Source: Nemertoderma westbladi (lineage: Eukaryota > Xenacoelomorpha > Nemertodermatida > Nemertodermatidae). From it: a DNA stretch of 30,825 nucleotides. This document shows positions 11,311 to 21,589 of this stretch, in pieces. Made by a program: the position numbers and the translations under genes. The stretch covers positions 1 through 30,825 of the forward strand of contig JAUCBJ010003842.1 of NCBI GenBank assembly GCA_032718475.1. Direction: 5' to 3'. A model generated the notes under the pieces. The model searched no databases. It had not been told where the DNA came from and saw only the letters and a list, made by a program, of their open reading frames with translations. Every line of letters starts with the position of its first letter. The first letter of the stretch is position 1.

Positions 11311-12500
11311 AATGGTCTCCCGCTAGAGGGCCACATGTCTAAACATTAAATGGCCACCCATTTCTTTGCTTTTAATCTGTTTAAGCTGAAACTTGGGAAG
11401 TATGTACTAGACCATTAGCTGTAAATTTCAAAGGAGGCTAATCTGTCTGCAGTTCTCCAGTCTGCCGCTAGAGGGCGAAATGTCCCGAATGTGAAATTAT
11501 TCTTCCATTTAGTTGTTTATGATCTGATTACGCTGAAACTTGTCATATATGTACTAGATGACATCCTGAGTCTTTGTGTGGATTGTAATAGGTCCGAAGT
11601 TTTCCAGTCTGCCGGTAGAGGGCCACATGTCTAAACATTAAATGGCCACCCATTTCTTTGCTTTTAATCCGTTTAAGCTGAAACTTGGGAAGTATGTACT
11701 AGACCATTAGCTGTAAATTTCAAAGGAGGCTAATCTGTCTGCAGTTCTCCAGTCTGCCGCTAGAGGGCGAAATGTCCCAAATGTGAAATTATTCTTCCAT
11801 TTAGTTGTTTATGATCTGATTACGCTGAAACTTGTCATATATGTACTAGATGACATCCTGAGTCTTTGTGTGGATTGTAATCGGTCCGAAGTTTTCCAGT
11901 CTGCCGGTAGAGGGCCACATGTCTAAACATTAAATGTCCTTCCCATTTTTTGCTTTTAATCCGTTTAAGATGAAACGTGGCAGATATGTACTAAACCATT
12001 AGCTATGACTTTCAAATGAGGCGAATCCGTTTACAGTTCTCCAGTCTGCCGTTAGAAGGCAAAATGTCCCGAAAGTGAAATTAATCTCCCATTTAGTTAT
12101 TTATGATCTGATCAAGCTGAAACTTGTCATATATGTACTAGAAGACATCCTAAGTCTTTGTGTGGACAGTAATCGGTCCGGAGTTTTCGAGTCTGCCGCT
12201 AGAGGGCGAAATGTAGGAAAGTGATAACCTTCGCGAATTCCTTGATCTTAATCTATTTAAGCTGAATTTTGGAATATACAGTACCGGTATGTACTAGACC
12301 ACATGCCTCGTCTTTGTGAGGAAGGTGATCGATCCGTAGTTCTTTAATATGCCGCTAGAGGGCTAAATGTATGAAAGTGAAAACCTTCCAACATTTCGTT
12401 ATTTATGATCCGTCAATCGGAAACTTGGTAGATATGTAATAGACCATAGGCTGTGGCTTTGTAGGGAAACTAATCCTTCCTTCTTCAGTTACCCAATCTT
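11311..12500 (+). repeat. tandem array of about 146-bp units (292-bp dimers)
   Basis: Eight units each start near a CCGCTAGAGGGC-type motif at 11320, 11465, 11612, 11757, 11904, 12049, 12196 and 12352, giving spacings of 145, 147, 145, 147, 145, 147 and 156. Alternate units are more alike than neighbours, so the higher-order period is 292 bp. Dimers 1 and 2 differ at only a few bases; dimer 3 is clearly more diverged and units after 12352 decay by about 12500. Shared blocks include GCTGAAACTTG and TATGTACTAGA. Confidence 0.93.
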
Positions 12501-12581
12501 CTCCTATGTTTTCATAATCCTTTCGAGTTGATACTTAGCATTAACTCATTTCACGTGCTGCGCGAAGGCCCCACTTCGTGT

Positions 12582-13311
12582 AGGCCTAATGTATACATTT
12601 TCCATCTCCATACGTCATGTCTAAATGTGAAGTGAATCCTGAACGACTGTGGTTTTACATGAAGGTCATCTCACATGGGCACGATTTAAACACATTTCTA
12701 CACTTGGAATAGAAACAGTTAAGTATAAAAAGATTTTAATCCTTCTGTGGTGAATATAATCGTGGATCGCATGTGTTGACATGCGATCCACGATTATATT
12801 CACCACCACTACTGGGCTAATCTGTCTACGATATTGGACAGCAAGAAATCCGTATGTGATTGGCTTGGTTTTTGGCTTGCTTAAAACTGACAAAGTCTGA
12901 AAGTTGTACAGAAAATATATTCAACAAATCAAATTAAAAAATACACTTGTTTTCTAAACATTAGTACCCACTTATTTTAAATCACAATTATTACAGTGTT
13001 AAGGTCCATCAGGATCTTGTTGGATTTTACTACGATCTAGACAGATATCAGTTATAATTTAGGCTCGGTAATGCATCTGGAATCTGATTGGATCTTACCA
13101 TGATCTTAGTAGGATCTTAACAGAAACACAAGGCCCGAAGATCTGAACAGATGAAATAAGGCCTTAACCAGATCTGAGAGGTTCCTGCCAGAAATGCTAA
13201 TCCACAAGACTAGGGTGAATACCCCCCCCCCCCCCCCCCTCCAATCTCTCCTGCATATCTCGCCACCATCGTTCGATTTTCTTGCTCATTGATGGGCCAT
13301 AAACTACTGTA
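12582..13311. other. no gene; hairpin, GATCT-rich stretch, poly(C)
   Basis: Apart from the 12747-12806 hairpin, this holds a stretch at 13010-13170 with many GATCT/GGATCTTA words (perhaps a decayed minisatellite) and an 18-nt C run at 13222-13239. No coding sequence is supported. Confidence 0.5.
12747..12806. repeat. perfect inverted repeat, 28-bp arms, 4-nt loop
   Basis: The left arm 12747-12774 (GTGGTGAATATAATCG...) and right arm 12779-12806 (...CGATTATATTCACCAC) pair without mismatch around the loop GTTG. No internal drift is seen, so it is recent, conserved or an assembly/cloning fold-back. It is not next to a coding region or a T-tract, so terminator function is unlikely. Confidence 0.95.
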
Positions 13312-13800
13312 TCAGTAGCTGTTCATCGAATTCATCGATTTCCTGTAGCATATATTGTTGTATAGATTTCCAACCATCTGCAGATTAGAATTAGAATAAA
13401 TGGCTTCACAACATAAAACACTTCTTGAGTACGTACGTATCCATGCATCCGTATATACCCAAGGGAAAGGTGCAGTTCTGATATTCGCACAGCTTATCAT
13501 GTCCATCCAAACCCAATAGAAACATCGGACCGTCACACTTGAACTTTTGTTTCGAAGTTTTGGGTTTGAATTTGGGAATTCTTGCATCGACTCTATATGG
13601 ATCGACGTAGTTCATAATTTCGGCCATTAAACGCCTAGGGATACATATATTTTTAGTTCCACTCGGAGGCGTTTGTTGGCAGCACGATAGCCACGATCGC
13701 GACACAAAGTTAGAATACACCTGTCAGTTGAGTTGAATAACTTGGCAAAAACATCTGTCATTGTTGAATTACTATCTAAAATATCTAATCTAAGTGAGAG
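13312..13800 (-). pseudogene. integrase-like (rve/DDE) protein relic
   Basis: Reading leftwards on the minus strand: RDRGYRAANKRLRVEL, then IPRRLMAEIMNYVDP, then KCDGPMFLLGLDGHDKL, QNCTFPLGIYGCMDTY, and SRSVLCCEAIYSNSN. This fits the integrase core found in many marine-animal proteins (GPN..WH.DGYDKL, then I.G.IDG.SRK.L). The first two catalytic Asp residues are visible in LDGHDKL and CMDTY; the Glu region is missing. Two frameshifts are visible: one near the CTAAAAATAT at about 13648, and one at 13430-13440, where GTAC appears duplicated (ACGTACGTAC) between CMDTY and SRSVL. It is a dead copy of a mobile-element integrase; the exact superfamily is uncertain. Confidence 0.75.
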
Positions 13801-14619
13801 TAGTCAACATGTTGACTTTAAAGAACAAGCAACAGCTCCAGTCCATCCAGTACTACAGTTAGTAGAATAAAAATTTTCATATATTGGAATTATTATAATT
13901 TTTACTTAAAATAATTCAACAAAATCAACCACCAAATTTGCGATGTTTGCACAAAATAAAATTTGTTGAACTTTATTCTTGATATTAATTAGATTTACTA
14001 GTACTAACAGCTGCCCAAACATGGTTTACTGCGATTGATTAACGTTGATATTGATTAGTCACAATATTGGAATATCCGTTGAAAATCACTAAGCCAAGCC
14101 AGCGTATATATAAGGTGACCCCGTCAGCTGAATATCTCTTCCCAGTGAATGCTATGGGAATATCTACTATTAATTAGTAACTGCTATGTTAGATGGTAGG
14201 TCAGCTGATTGAATTATTATAAGCACAGGGCCGTTTAATTAATTAATTCCTTTGTCACAGCAGCCAAGGAATGTCTATATACATTTAATTTCGCAACAAA
14301 TTAATATCAAAAAAACGAAATATATCGAATACCAAACATAGAATGGATCGACATCTGGTGGATATGAAACATATCGTATTTCGAAATAACCAAGTCATCG
14401 TTCTGAACGTATGCTCCCACAGTATTGTGGAAAGTCGCGGGAGTCATAGCTTAAAATCTCCTTTCTTCTCACATTTTTGGTAACCAGTTCTTTAAGTTGT
14501 ATCTTTACGGCGGTGTCAAATTTCCACATACCGGTAATACTAACAATACAGCACAGCAGAAAAGCATAAGCCTATATTACTTATTATTATTATACTACAA
14601 GGTAAGGGCTAGGGCAACA
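13801..14619. other. no gene seen
   Basis: AT-rich sequence with a TATATATAAGG motif near 14106 and short TTA/TAT runs. No ORF or repeat supported. Confidence 0.5.
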
Positions 14620-14832
14620 CTGTGTCAAGTACAATACACACATCTCCAACCAGACACTATATAACATTGGAGGTGTCTCATTGGTTCCCCCAAGCTTGAC
14701 ACTAGATCAAAGCTGCCACCGCTCTGCAGGACATTGCTTTCGCCGTGAGGACCAGCCAGTGCATCCAGCTTGTGGTTTGGCAGCCTCATGAAGTGAATAA
14801 GCATGGTGGACAGCACATGACTTTGCATCTTA
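14620..14832 (+). mobile_element. RTE-like LINE 3' fragment
   Basis: The nucleotide sequence matches the reverse complement of 23300-23510: CCAAGCTTGACACTAGA, GCAGGACATTGC and GAATAAGCATGGTGGACAGC occur in both in the same order. At protein level this is the region after RT (AGHC..RE..PVH). Frames are broken. It ends where the inverted LINE segment begins at about 14835. Confidence 0.8.
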
Positions 14833-14834
14833 AA

Positions 14835-14965
14835 TTACCAGTATGAATACATCTGAATATCATATTAACTATTTTATACGCCTTCGTCACCTGCTCCCTA
14901 AAGTATAAGTTAAACTTTAAATCACTACTTATAGTTATACCCTGGTCCCTACAAGATGTATCATA
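14835..14965 (-). pseudogene. CR1/L2-like RT fragment, inverted 5' part of the LINE at 14975-15391
   Basis: The minus-strand frame reads RDQGITISSDLKFNLYF..QVTKAYKIVNMIFRCI, the conserved RT segment (LGV.IS.DLKF..HI....KA....G.I.R) of CR1/L2/jockey-group LINEs. It normally lies upstream of the C-terminal block that is found immediately to the right on the plus strand. The two are head to head with the intervening codons missing, the pattern left by twin priming. Both could instead come from independent insertions. Confidence 0.7.
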
Positions 14966-15391
14966 TCTCATCTATCAGGTTGATCTACCACAAGAAATTT
15001 TTTTTACTTTTGCAAATACGGTGCGATGCAATAGAGGACATTCTTATAAACTTTTTAAACGTTTTACTAGATTAGAGATAACTAAGTATTCCTATTCAAA
15101 CCGTGTAGTAAGTGTATGGAACGATTTACCGTCAGACTTAGTTATGTCAGTCAATATTAATGTTTTTAAGAACTTGTTAAAAATCTAGATCTTTTACCTT
15201 ATTGTAGTTTTGATAGATTTTTGGATTATTAATTTTTACAATATATAAGAAACATGTATTTTAGTCTTTTAATTTAACGATATTTTTAAGTGCAATTGTT
15301 GCCCTAAGTGTCCATGTAACCTGGGTGATGTTCTCCCTTTTAATTAATTTTTATCTGTTTAATGATTAATAAAAGAGTGTATTAAAAAAAA
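14966..15391 (+). pseudogene. CR1/L2-like LINE RT C-terminus and 3' UTR
   Basis: The open frame reads DLPQEIFFTFANTVRC, NRGHSYKLFKRFTRLEI, then SNRVVSVWNDLPSDLV and VFKNLL, ending in TAG at about 15188. RGHSYKL and N.WN.LP are hallmarks of the extreme C-terminus of ORF2 in CR1/L2-type non-LTR elements. After about 170 nt of AT-rich 3' UTR come AATAAAA (15368) and an A8 run (about 15384-15391), consistent with a polyadenylated insertion. No stop interrupts the surviving frame, so the insertion may be recent. Confidence 0.85.
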
Positions 15392-15394
15392 CAT

Positions 15395-15793
15395 AGTAGC
15401 TATCTGGCCTGGAGCAACACCTTCAGCAACAGCTTCATTTGTCGACATAGTGATACATGGTAGCGGAGGTCCACTCCCTGTTTTTTTCACATGTTTAATG
15501 CTGGTAGCAACTGCTTCTTTGGCAGCCGACTTCATGTTACCAAATATCCGCTTACATTGTTGAATAGTGCGATTGCACCCGAACTTGGCGTTTAGATGAT
15601 GTGCCATAGCCTTCCATGCATCACTACGCATACGGTCAGCGTCCGTATCGCGGGACTTCAGAAAAATAAGTTTTTCACTTTCGTGGACAAGTTCGACCAT
15701 TCGAGAACTTTCTCGCTTCTCTTTCTTATTTTCCATTTTCACTGTATGACCGAATGTACTGGGCATTACTTCACCTTGGGTCACCATTTTCAA
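15395..15793 (-). CDS. Myb/SANT-like DNA-binding protein, C-terminally truncated (Harbinger-type)
   Basis: ATG at 15793 or 15787 (MKMVTQGEVMP). Residues about 35-95 hold a trihelix Myb/SANT-like domain: LVHESEKLIFLKSRD, AWKAMAHHLNAKFG, RTIQQCKRIFGNMKSAAKEAV. The spacing of E..L, AW..I...N and RT..Q...W/F.N.K matches the Myb_DNA-bind_5 type used by PIF/Harbinger elements and their domesticated relatives to bind transposon ends and aid transposase import. The frame then runs into the poly(A) end of the LINE at 15391, so the true C-terminus appears lost. A diverged copy of its 5' leader and first codons is at 19540-19612, which argues for an element gene rather than a host gene. Confidence 0.7.
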
Positions 15794-17216
15794 TGATCTT
15801 TTTATAGTGTTGAAAATATTTTTTCACTACTGTATAATCTTATTATATTTACAACGCATAGAAGACAATCTTTTCGTTTTCACGTTGTTTTTTAAAATAG
15901 GTATGCTTTTTATTAGCTATTATTAATATTACAATTAGCTAAAAATTTACTATTTTTCAGTGTTTCTAATGTTAGTTTTAAAATAATTATTTTACTATAT
16001 TTACAACATTTTGATTCTAAATACGGTACGTTTTATTTTTTAATATCTTATATAAAAAGTGTTCGCGATTTGAGACCTTTAACAGTTTAACCTGCAAAGT
16101 TATATATCTATTAATACCTGACAGCCCATACAAATGAACACAGCCGAAGCCAGTCTAGCGCGGCGTATGACCCACTGGAAGTGGGAGATTGGATTCGATG
16201 GCAGAAAGAGCCATAGGACACTTTAGGTATTATTCGATTGATCTTTACTATATATTCTGCAAAAAATATGCTTTTCAGTTAAATACTAACAGTTCCTTTT
16301 GGGTGCTGCGCTCTAAATACTACGCAGAGATATGACTTATACTAATTACAACGGGTGGGCATGAGACAACGCAAATGTTTACATCCTTTAAGGATGTATT
16401 TATTGAACGTTCACACTCACACACGGACGGACGGCAATAATATTGCAACACGCTAATTTGCCAACAGTCACCAATTTTACTCGCATATAAGGAGAACTTA
16501 ACTCACGTACGTTTGGGACTATGAAGCAGCATAAACTCATACAAACCACTGTTATTTGAACTATGCAATTGTGAATAGTATTCCCCTCCGCTTACCTCAA
16601 TAAATCATGAAAACCAAGAGATCTACCGGTTATTCGTAAGTATTCTCCAACTATTAACATTAATCCATATATTACAAATTACAACAGATTATAACAGCAT
16701 AAAACAGTATAAAATGCAGTGTTGCGGCAATATCAGACAGTCAGGAAGTGTTGCAGTGCAGTTGTGTGCAAAACACTGAGATGTAAACGTATCAATACGG
16801 AATGAAAACGTGTAATATATTTGCGTTCTATGCCTTTCTAGCCACTGGTGTTTCTGGCCGCAAAGTCAGGAAGAATAGCCGGATAGTCTGCAAGAATATT
16901 CTTGCCTAAGTAGTCCACAAAGCATGAATCACATCGAACGCTGTAGAACGTATGGAATCTGCAACAACTTCCAATCAGGGACCAGTAACCATGCCATCAA
17001 CCCGTAACCAATGAATCCGGTAATTCAGGCTATGGGGTGACGTAGGGGGGAAAGTATATTGATAGGCCGGTGAACAACACAGAAGGATGTAAACAAAGAG
17101 AATAGCATCCAATGGCTGGTGATTTCGTAGTCTGAGCATCTGGGTTTTTATAGGAGTACACGGGAAAGTGTTATACTTAGAATAAACGCTAGAGGGAGTA
17201 AGTTTATATCAGTTTA
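15794..17216. other. no gene seen
   Basis: AT-rich sequence. The 15794-15960 part is the leader of the Myb/SANT ORF and contains TTAGCTAA words shared with 18850-19470. There is a short palindrome ACATCCTTTAAGGATGT at 16381-16397. No ORF of note. Confidence 0.5.
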
Positions 17217-17220
17217 TTAA

Positions 17221-18774
17221 CCCTATTAGTACCGGGCTATAAAATGTTGTACAAATACCGGGGGGGGGGGTCATATTGACCCCCCCCCCCCCCCCCTCTA
17301 AAATCTACAAATATTTACGAAAACGGCTGATTTTTTGTTTGTGCGTAGGTATCACTTGTCTGGATCCGACCGAAAAAAAAAATTTTCGAAAAAATGTACT
17401 GGGGTGGTTATATTGCAGCACCAAAATTACAAGTAGTGCACAATTTTCACAAAATTTGAAAGTTACATTTTCGGCTAATTATTTTTCAATACAGGTTTTC
17501 TGGGGTGCAAAATACATTGCAAAATATTAAAAAATGATATGATTACTATAAATGGCTGTTTAGTCCTCTCTGCGTAGGAAAAAAAATGAAAAAAACAAGT
17601 AACCAGCACTTTTCAGTTAGAACACAAAATTTTTAATTCACTTATACGATGCTATAAATTCACATTTTCAGGTTTTCGAGGGCGCTGATTCTAATGGAAT
17701 ACATTTCTAATATGCCAGATCATTGCTACTTGTATTTTTCGGCGTAATTTGGCAAATTTTGGTGCTAGCACCAAATTTCGTACCCATCACCAAAAAGTAC
17801 AAGTTTGCGATGTCCAGTGCTGTTTTTATTGATTCCATCGGATTCAGGACCATCATAAACCCGTATAAAGCAAGAAACATGGTGATACTATATATTAATT
17901 TGCATTTTTTCAAAATTTGGTGCTGACACAACAATTTTCACCCACCGGCGAAAAATACAAGTTTGAGAACTCTTATGAAATTTTTACTGATTCCATTGAA
18001 TTCAGAACCATCACAAACCCGTATAACGCAAGAAACAAGGTGACACAATCAATATTTGATGGTTTTCAAAATGTGGTGCTAGCACCACATTTTGCACCCA
18101 CATCCGAAAAATACAAGTTTGAGATGTCTAGCTCGATAATTGTATTTTCCATTGAATTCAGAACAGCCATAAACCTCTAAAACGCAAGAAATAAATTGTC
18201 ACAAGCAATTTTATCTATTGAACAGATTTTCAAAATTTCGTGCTAGCACCAAAATTTGCACACAGCACCGAAAAATACAAGTTTGATACGCTTGGTGCAA
18301 CTCGTATATATTTCATCGAATCCAGAAACCCAAAAAACCCCAATTGCGTAAAAAACAAGTTTCAAACGATCAATATACAAAATTGACTTATTTCAAAATT
18401 TGGTGCTGGCACCAAAATTTGGCACCCACCGAAAAAAACAAGTTTGAAATTTCTAAATCAATTTATATGAATTCCATCAAATTTCTAACACCAAAAATCC
18501 GGTGTAAATCAAAAATAGAGATGTTACAATTAATATTTAATGAAATGTAATTTTCAAAAAACGTCTCAAAAAAGTGCCAAAAGTAGGGTTAAAAAATGGT
18601 GCTATAACTCGAAAAGTACCCAATATTTTTGAAAACGGTTTTCACTACTAGGAAGACAATAGATTTTTAGGAAAAGTCATAAAATTTCAGATTCCCAACT
18701 GCGTTAGTTTCAGAATTATAATAAAAAAACCACGGGAGTGGTCATATTGACCCCCCCCCCCGGGTTTAATAGGG
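17221..18774 (+). mobile_element. complete piggyBac-like non-autonomous element (poly(C) family)
   Basis: It is flanked by TTAA at 17217-17220 and 18775-18778. Terminal inverted repeats are CCCTATTA and TAATAGGG, with subterminal inverted blocks CCGGGGGGGGGG plus TCATATTGACC on the left and GGTCATATTGAC plus C-tract plus GGG on the right. TTAA target duplication and CCC-starting ends are hallmarks of piggyBac-type elements. The 1554-bp interior has no transposase, only five about 160-bp repeats. The 2508-3332 fragment and the terminus at 7123-7170 belong to the same family. It is non-autonomous; the source transposase is not in the window. Confidence 0.8.
17700..18530 (+). repeat. five tandem about 160-bp units, each centred on a GGTGCTAGCACC palindrome
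   Basis: Palindrome centres lie near 17766, 17923, 18080, 18244 and 18406 (spacings 157-164). The units share GAAAAATACAAGTTTGAGA, ATTCCAT.GAATTCAGAACC and CGCAAGAAAC. In unit 3 the 28-bp palindrome 18067-18094 is perfect; units 1, 4 and 5 are near-perfect and unit 2 is decayed. Confidence 0.85.
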
Positions 18775-18778
18775 TTAA

Positions 18779-20229
18779 ATACAAAGTTCTTACTAGTTTT
18801 TTAAGGTTTAGAGTAACCTGCGCATTGTGTAAAAAGGGGACATTTTAGCCGCAAAAGCTTTAACAAAAAGTACTAGCTAACACAAAATCAAAATTACTAG
18901 CTACCATCTTAACTGACAGAAGGTCTAATATTTGTTCTAGAACAAAACCTCATGATAATAGCCATTTACACAAGAAAAAATATACAAAGAATTTTCATAT
19001 TATATTTTTTTATTAGCTAAAAAAAGTACTAGCTATGTAGTGGTGGTCGCTCCGTGTGATACCTGGGGGAAAAATAATAATAATAAGATTACTGACTGTT
19101 CTGATAGGTACTACTGTACTACGACTGTACCAGGAGCCAGGAGTTCGGTACTGACTGACTGATGGCATTTTTATATATATATATATCTGTATATCGTATT
19201 GCTTGTTATATATATTGTATATGTATTGAACATCTGAATGGTATTACACTGACTTTATGAGATAACGATATTATATGTTGTTCATCCAACTACCTTCGTT
19301 ATAGCTAACATAAAATCAAAATTGGTAGCTACTATCATACAGTCAGAATGCCAAATATTTGTTCTAAAAAAACCTAATGATAAAAGCCTTTTTCATATGA
19401 AAAATCGGCCAAACTACGGTAATTTGGCTGAATTTAAACGTTATACTGCTGAAATTCGCTTTTAATAGCTAAGTGTTCTAGAACAAAGATTTTTGTTTAA
19501 AAACTTACTTTAAGTCGTTTAGGGAACAACCATACATGAAATAATTTTGTAAAACACATTTAACACTATAAAAAATTTCGTTTAAAAGGGTGACCCAAGG
19601 TGAAGTAATGCCAGTACCGTTAAATGATGTAGTCATGATGTAAGTAATGTATGTCTAATAATGTAGGCAACCAGTACCAGTCAGCCAGTATAGCATTAAA
19701 CATACAGATAGGGAGGCCTACCAGACCGTCCTTTAATTGAAACTGAAAGCATTAGCGTTGAAGTACCGGTACTATTACTAATAGGTTAGAACTAAGTTTA
19801 GTAACAGTTTTTGAATACCGATATTTTTTAAAGCTAGTTGAAACTAAGTTAAGTCAATGCTCTTACTAAAATCAGTTATTTTGAGTAACAGATTGCTCTT
19901 ACTAAACATAGTTGCAGCTCTTACTAAAACTGTCACTAAGTAGCTGTAACTAATAGTAACTCTATGAATACCGCCCTTCAGATCATCATCATAAGCGCAG
20001 TACTGTGGTAGGCCTAATATTTTAAGAGTACAATTTCGCAGAAGTTGAAAATTCTAAGAAGGAAATTTTTAAGATTTTTGTTCATATTTGTGTTTAGGCT
20101 GGATACTTGTAAGCATCTTCCATTCCTTTTTCATTTTATCATTTTGGATTATTGGATAGTACCCTACCCATGCCAGTATTACAAAAAAAAGAAGAAGAAG
20201 GAGCGAAGAAATGAAGAAGGATTTCATTA
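18779..20229. other. no gene; diverged duplicate and Harbinger-related remnant
   Basis: Segments at 18870-18960 and 19305-19400 are diverged copies (shared AACA.AAAATCAAAATT, TAGCTAC.ATC and TATTTGTTCTA). At 19540-19612 the sequence AACACTATAAAAA and GGTGACCCAAGGTGAAGTAA match the leader and first codons of the minus-strand Myb/SANT ORF (15764-15815), after which similarity ends. This is probably a non-autonomous or truncated relative of that element. A TA microsatellite is at 19172-19190. No ORF is supported. Confidence 0.5.
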
Positions 20230-21400
20230 ATCCAGAATGATCCAACTAAAGACGATTCTTCGGAATCAGATGGAGAAAATGATTTGAGTTTGGATATGCC
20301 AAGCACCAGTGTCAGCCATTGTGTAAATCCAACTGGAACTCACTCCAATGTTAATGATACCATCATTACAGGGACAATTTATTTTCCAAGGTCACCCTTC
20401 TTGACCACTTTAGCTGGCCTTTTACGGGTTCCACCATATCTGTTTCGTAACTTGATGGTGATGGTGATAATTTAGATGCCAATGTGTCTGTTATTTCAGA
20501 ACTTTCTCAGCTAGCCAATCATGGTTCTGTTTTGCCTGCTGTACGACCACTACTATATGCTATTTTTCGATGCCAGGTGAAACACAGACTGACACATATT
20601 TCAGTGACATCAATTTTAGAGATATTATCTTGCATGTACCGTTGTCAAGGTTATAAGTTTCCTAAGACAGTGGTGGGTGCGGCCGAAAATATTGTAAATG
20701 ATGGCGAAGTTATCATAAAAACTAGCATAGGAAAATCTGAGACACATGAATATTTTAATTTCGCTATTAAACCACAAATTTATGGAATAATAAAGAAATA
20801 CTACAATGATTTAGTTTCATATCATCTATTATTACCAAATTGAACTGATTTATTGTCTAGTCGACTGATTTAGAGATTGAAAATTACTTTGTTTTACATT
20901 TTGTTGTTATCTAGTGATGGTGGTGTTTATTACAAACGAGATATAACATCAGTTTAGCCTCTTTAAATTAAATTGTTAGACCTTCCTCCATAAATTCGAG
21001 AAAGTCAGTCAAATACTATACTAGCCAGCATTGCTGTTGGAATAGGAAAACCTGCATGGGATTTGTTGCTGCGTGAAGTTAAGGTGGAGTTTGATAGCTC
21101 TTCATTTGTTTTTGTTGGTGGTAGGAAATTTCTAGTTAAATTTTTGTTTATGATGTTTGATCTTGTTGCTTTGGCTTCCGCATTAAATGTTACCCAATTT
21201 AATGGTGCATATGGGTGCCCTTTGTGTGAAATCCCCGGTGAGAAAATTGATGGCCATTTTGTATATGAGATGATGGCCATTCATTGAAAGATAGTGAAAC
21301 TTAGCTGATCAGGCTTTAATGTCTAAATCAAGACTTTTTGGGGTTAAGGGGCCAAGTGCGTTCAGGGACATTATGTCAACTGAAATACCCAGCTGCTTAC
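20230..21400 (+). pseudogene. tnp2 (CACTA/EnSpm-like) transposase relic
   Basis: Broken coding sequence over several frames. The best part is 21010-21285: ASIAVGIGKPAWDLLLREV, then FLVKFLFMMFDLVALASAL, then NVTQFNGAYGCPLCEIPGEK. QFNG.YGC..C..PGE is the diagnostic zinc-binding block of tnp2-type transposases. After further stops the motif VKGPSAFRDIM (about 21347) continues the family's order. Upstream, 20484-20843 (PAVRPLLYAIFRCQVKHRL) resembles the N-terminal region, and 20230-20330 is acidic (DDSSESDGENDLSLDM). The catalytic core after the VKGPS block is not seen. CACTA termini were not found. CACTA/EnSpm versus a related tnp2 family is unresolved. Confidence 0.65.
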
Positions 21401-21589
21401 TAATTGATTCAATGCATTCTGTTTTTGAAGGCTGTATAAACGAATTATTGGTGTAAATTATATGTGTCAACACGCAAATGATATGTAGTCGATATCTCAT
21501 CGAAAAACTCGCACGGTTGGACCTCCCACGGAAATATCAACAACGACATTAACAAGTAGAAATATGAGCGTTTGAAGACCAAAATTACC

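Noticed and set aside
12747-12806. Rho-independent terminator
   Set aside because: Eukaryotic context, no T-tract and no upstream gene.
13010-13170. GATCT-rich minisatellite
   Set aside because: Spacing between GATCT words is irregular and no consistent unit could be defined by eye.
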